From positions 91,308,575 through 91,372,574 of the forward strand of contig NC_092872.1 of the NCBI RefSeq assembly GCF_028372415.1: a stretch of 64,000 nucleotides of DNA, written 5' to 3'. Under the pieces are notes generated by a model. The model worked only from the letters and a program-made list of their open reading frames with translations. It was not told the origin of the DNA and made no database searches. Source of the DNA: Notamacropus eugenii (taxonomy: Eukaryota > Chordata > Mammalia > Diprotodontia > Macropodidae). Position numbers and translations under genes: made by a program. The number at the start of each line of letters is the position of its first letter. The stretch's first letter is position 1. Positions 63,000 through 64,000 of this stretch are shown piece by piece.

Positions 63000-63965
63000 C
63001 TTCAAACATCTTTTTGATGAAATTATGGCCAAAAAATTGATAAATGGTCAAAGGATATGAACAGTTTTCAGAGGAAGAAATTCAAGATATCTATAGTCAT
63101 ATGAAAAAATGTTCTAAATCACTATTGATTAGAGAAATGCAAATCAAAACAACTCTGAGGTATATCATACCTGTCAGATTGGCTAACCTGACAAAAATTA
63201 TAAACTTTAAATTTATAAATTACAAATGCTGGAGAAGATGTGGGAAAATTGGAACCCTAATGCATTGTTGGTGGAGTTGTGAACTGATCCAACCATTTTG
63301 GAGAGCAATTTGTAACTATGTCCAAAGGGCAATCAAACTGTGCATACCCTTCAACTCTGCAATACAACTTCTATGACTGTATCCCAAAGAGATCATACAA
63401 ATGGGAAAAGGACCCACATGTACAAAAATATTTATAGCAGCTCTTTTTTGTGGTGGCAAAGAACTAGAAATCAAAAGAATTCCCCTCAGTTGGGGAATGG
63501 CTGAACAAGTTGTGGTATATGAATGTAATGGAATACTATAAGAAATTGTGCTATAAGAAATGATATAAATATAAGAAAAATCTGGAGAACATTATACACA
63601 GTAACACCCACAGTATGTGAGGACTGTTTTTGATGGACTTAGCCCTTCACAGAAATGCAAGGACCTAAAACATTTTCAAAGGACTCATGATCCCATCCAC
63701 ATCCAGAGAAAGAGTTATGAAGTCAGAACACAGAATGAAGCAGTCTATTTTCTCTTTTGTTATGTTTTGTATTGTTTTCTCATGGTTTCTCCCATTCATT
63801 TTAATTCTTCTATGCAGCATGACTAATGTGAAAATATGTTTAATAGGAATGTATGTGTAGAGCCCATATATAAGATTACACACCATCTTGGAGAAGGAGG
63901 GGAAGAAAATCTGGAACTTATGGAAGCGATTGTTGAAAATTGAAAACAAATTAATAAATTTTGGG
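63000..63965 (+). mobile_element. L1 3' end, 5'-truncated
   Basis: The run from AAATTGATAAATGGTCAAAGG, TATGAAAAAATGTTCTAAATC, GGAGAAGATGTGGGAAAATTGG, GTTGGTGGAGTTGTGAACTG, TTTATAGCAGCTCTTTTTTG to GTAATGGAATACTATAAG is the characteristic distal part of mammalian L1 (ORF2 end/3' UTR). It ends with the marsupial purine-rich tail and AATTAATAAATTTT. Stops interrupt all frames. Confidence 0.85.
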
Positions 63966-64000
63966 GGGGAAAAGAAATGATGAGCAGGTGGACTTCAGAG

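Noticed and set aside
63044..63376. 110-codon plus-strand frame near the right edge
   Set aside because: It is the decayed distal L1 region (MKKCSKSLLIREMQIKTTLR...), not a host gene.

Overview
The window is vertebrate nuclear DNA, almost certainly from a marsupial. Coding sequence is split into short exons with consensus splice sites, and the background is crowded with the CORE-type SINEs typical of marsupials (conserved block GGCAGCTAGGTGGCACAGTGG). There are also L1/HAL1-type LINE pieces, an RTE (BovB-like) LINE fragment, old L2/CR1-group tails and many long microsatellites. Species cannot be fixed from the sequence alone. Most long open frames in the window are repeat or microsatellite artefacts.

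Two genes can be read, both on the minus strand. (1) Positions 23743 down to 1968 carry the first eight coding exons of a large-lipid-transfer-protein (LLTP) family gene, the family of apolipoprotein B, vitellogenin, MTTP and insect apolipophorin. The eight exons join with matching phase at all seven junctions into 319 codons without a stop. They comprise a signal peptide and the first part of the Vitellogenin_N lipid-transfer module, with the expected cysteine pairs. The gene continues past the left edge. (2) Positions 48497 to about 39800 carry LITAF: the three coding exons, an intact 156-residue protein and a long 3' UTR. A plausible non-coding first exon lies near 58918-59050. The two genes are tandem and separated by about 16 kb.

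Layout: 1-24000, LLTP gene with SINE-dense introns, a candidate retrocopy, a large inverted repeat around 16870-18090 and several microsatellites. 24000-39800, intergenic, containing a short-arm inverted duplication (28077-29065), a HAL1 element with intact ORF1 and target-site duplications (31280-34100), and an RTE fragment (36985-37660). 39800-48500, LITAF body. 48500-64000, LITAF upstream or first intron, with an interrupted ancient LINE, a SINE-poor unique stretch (53500-56200) and an L1 3' end at the right edge.

The most interesting item is the LLTP gene. It sits next to LITAF (human 16p13 neighbourhood as recalled), which is not the location I know for APOB, MTTP or the vitellogenin loci. 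It looks intact in a lineage where vitellogenins are reported to be largely lost.
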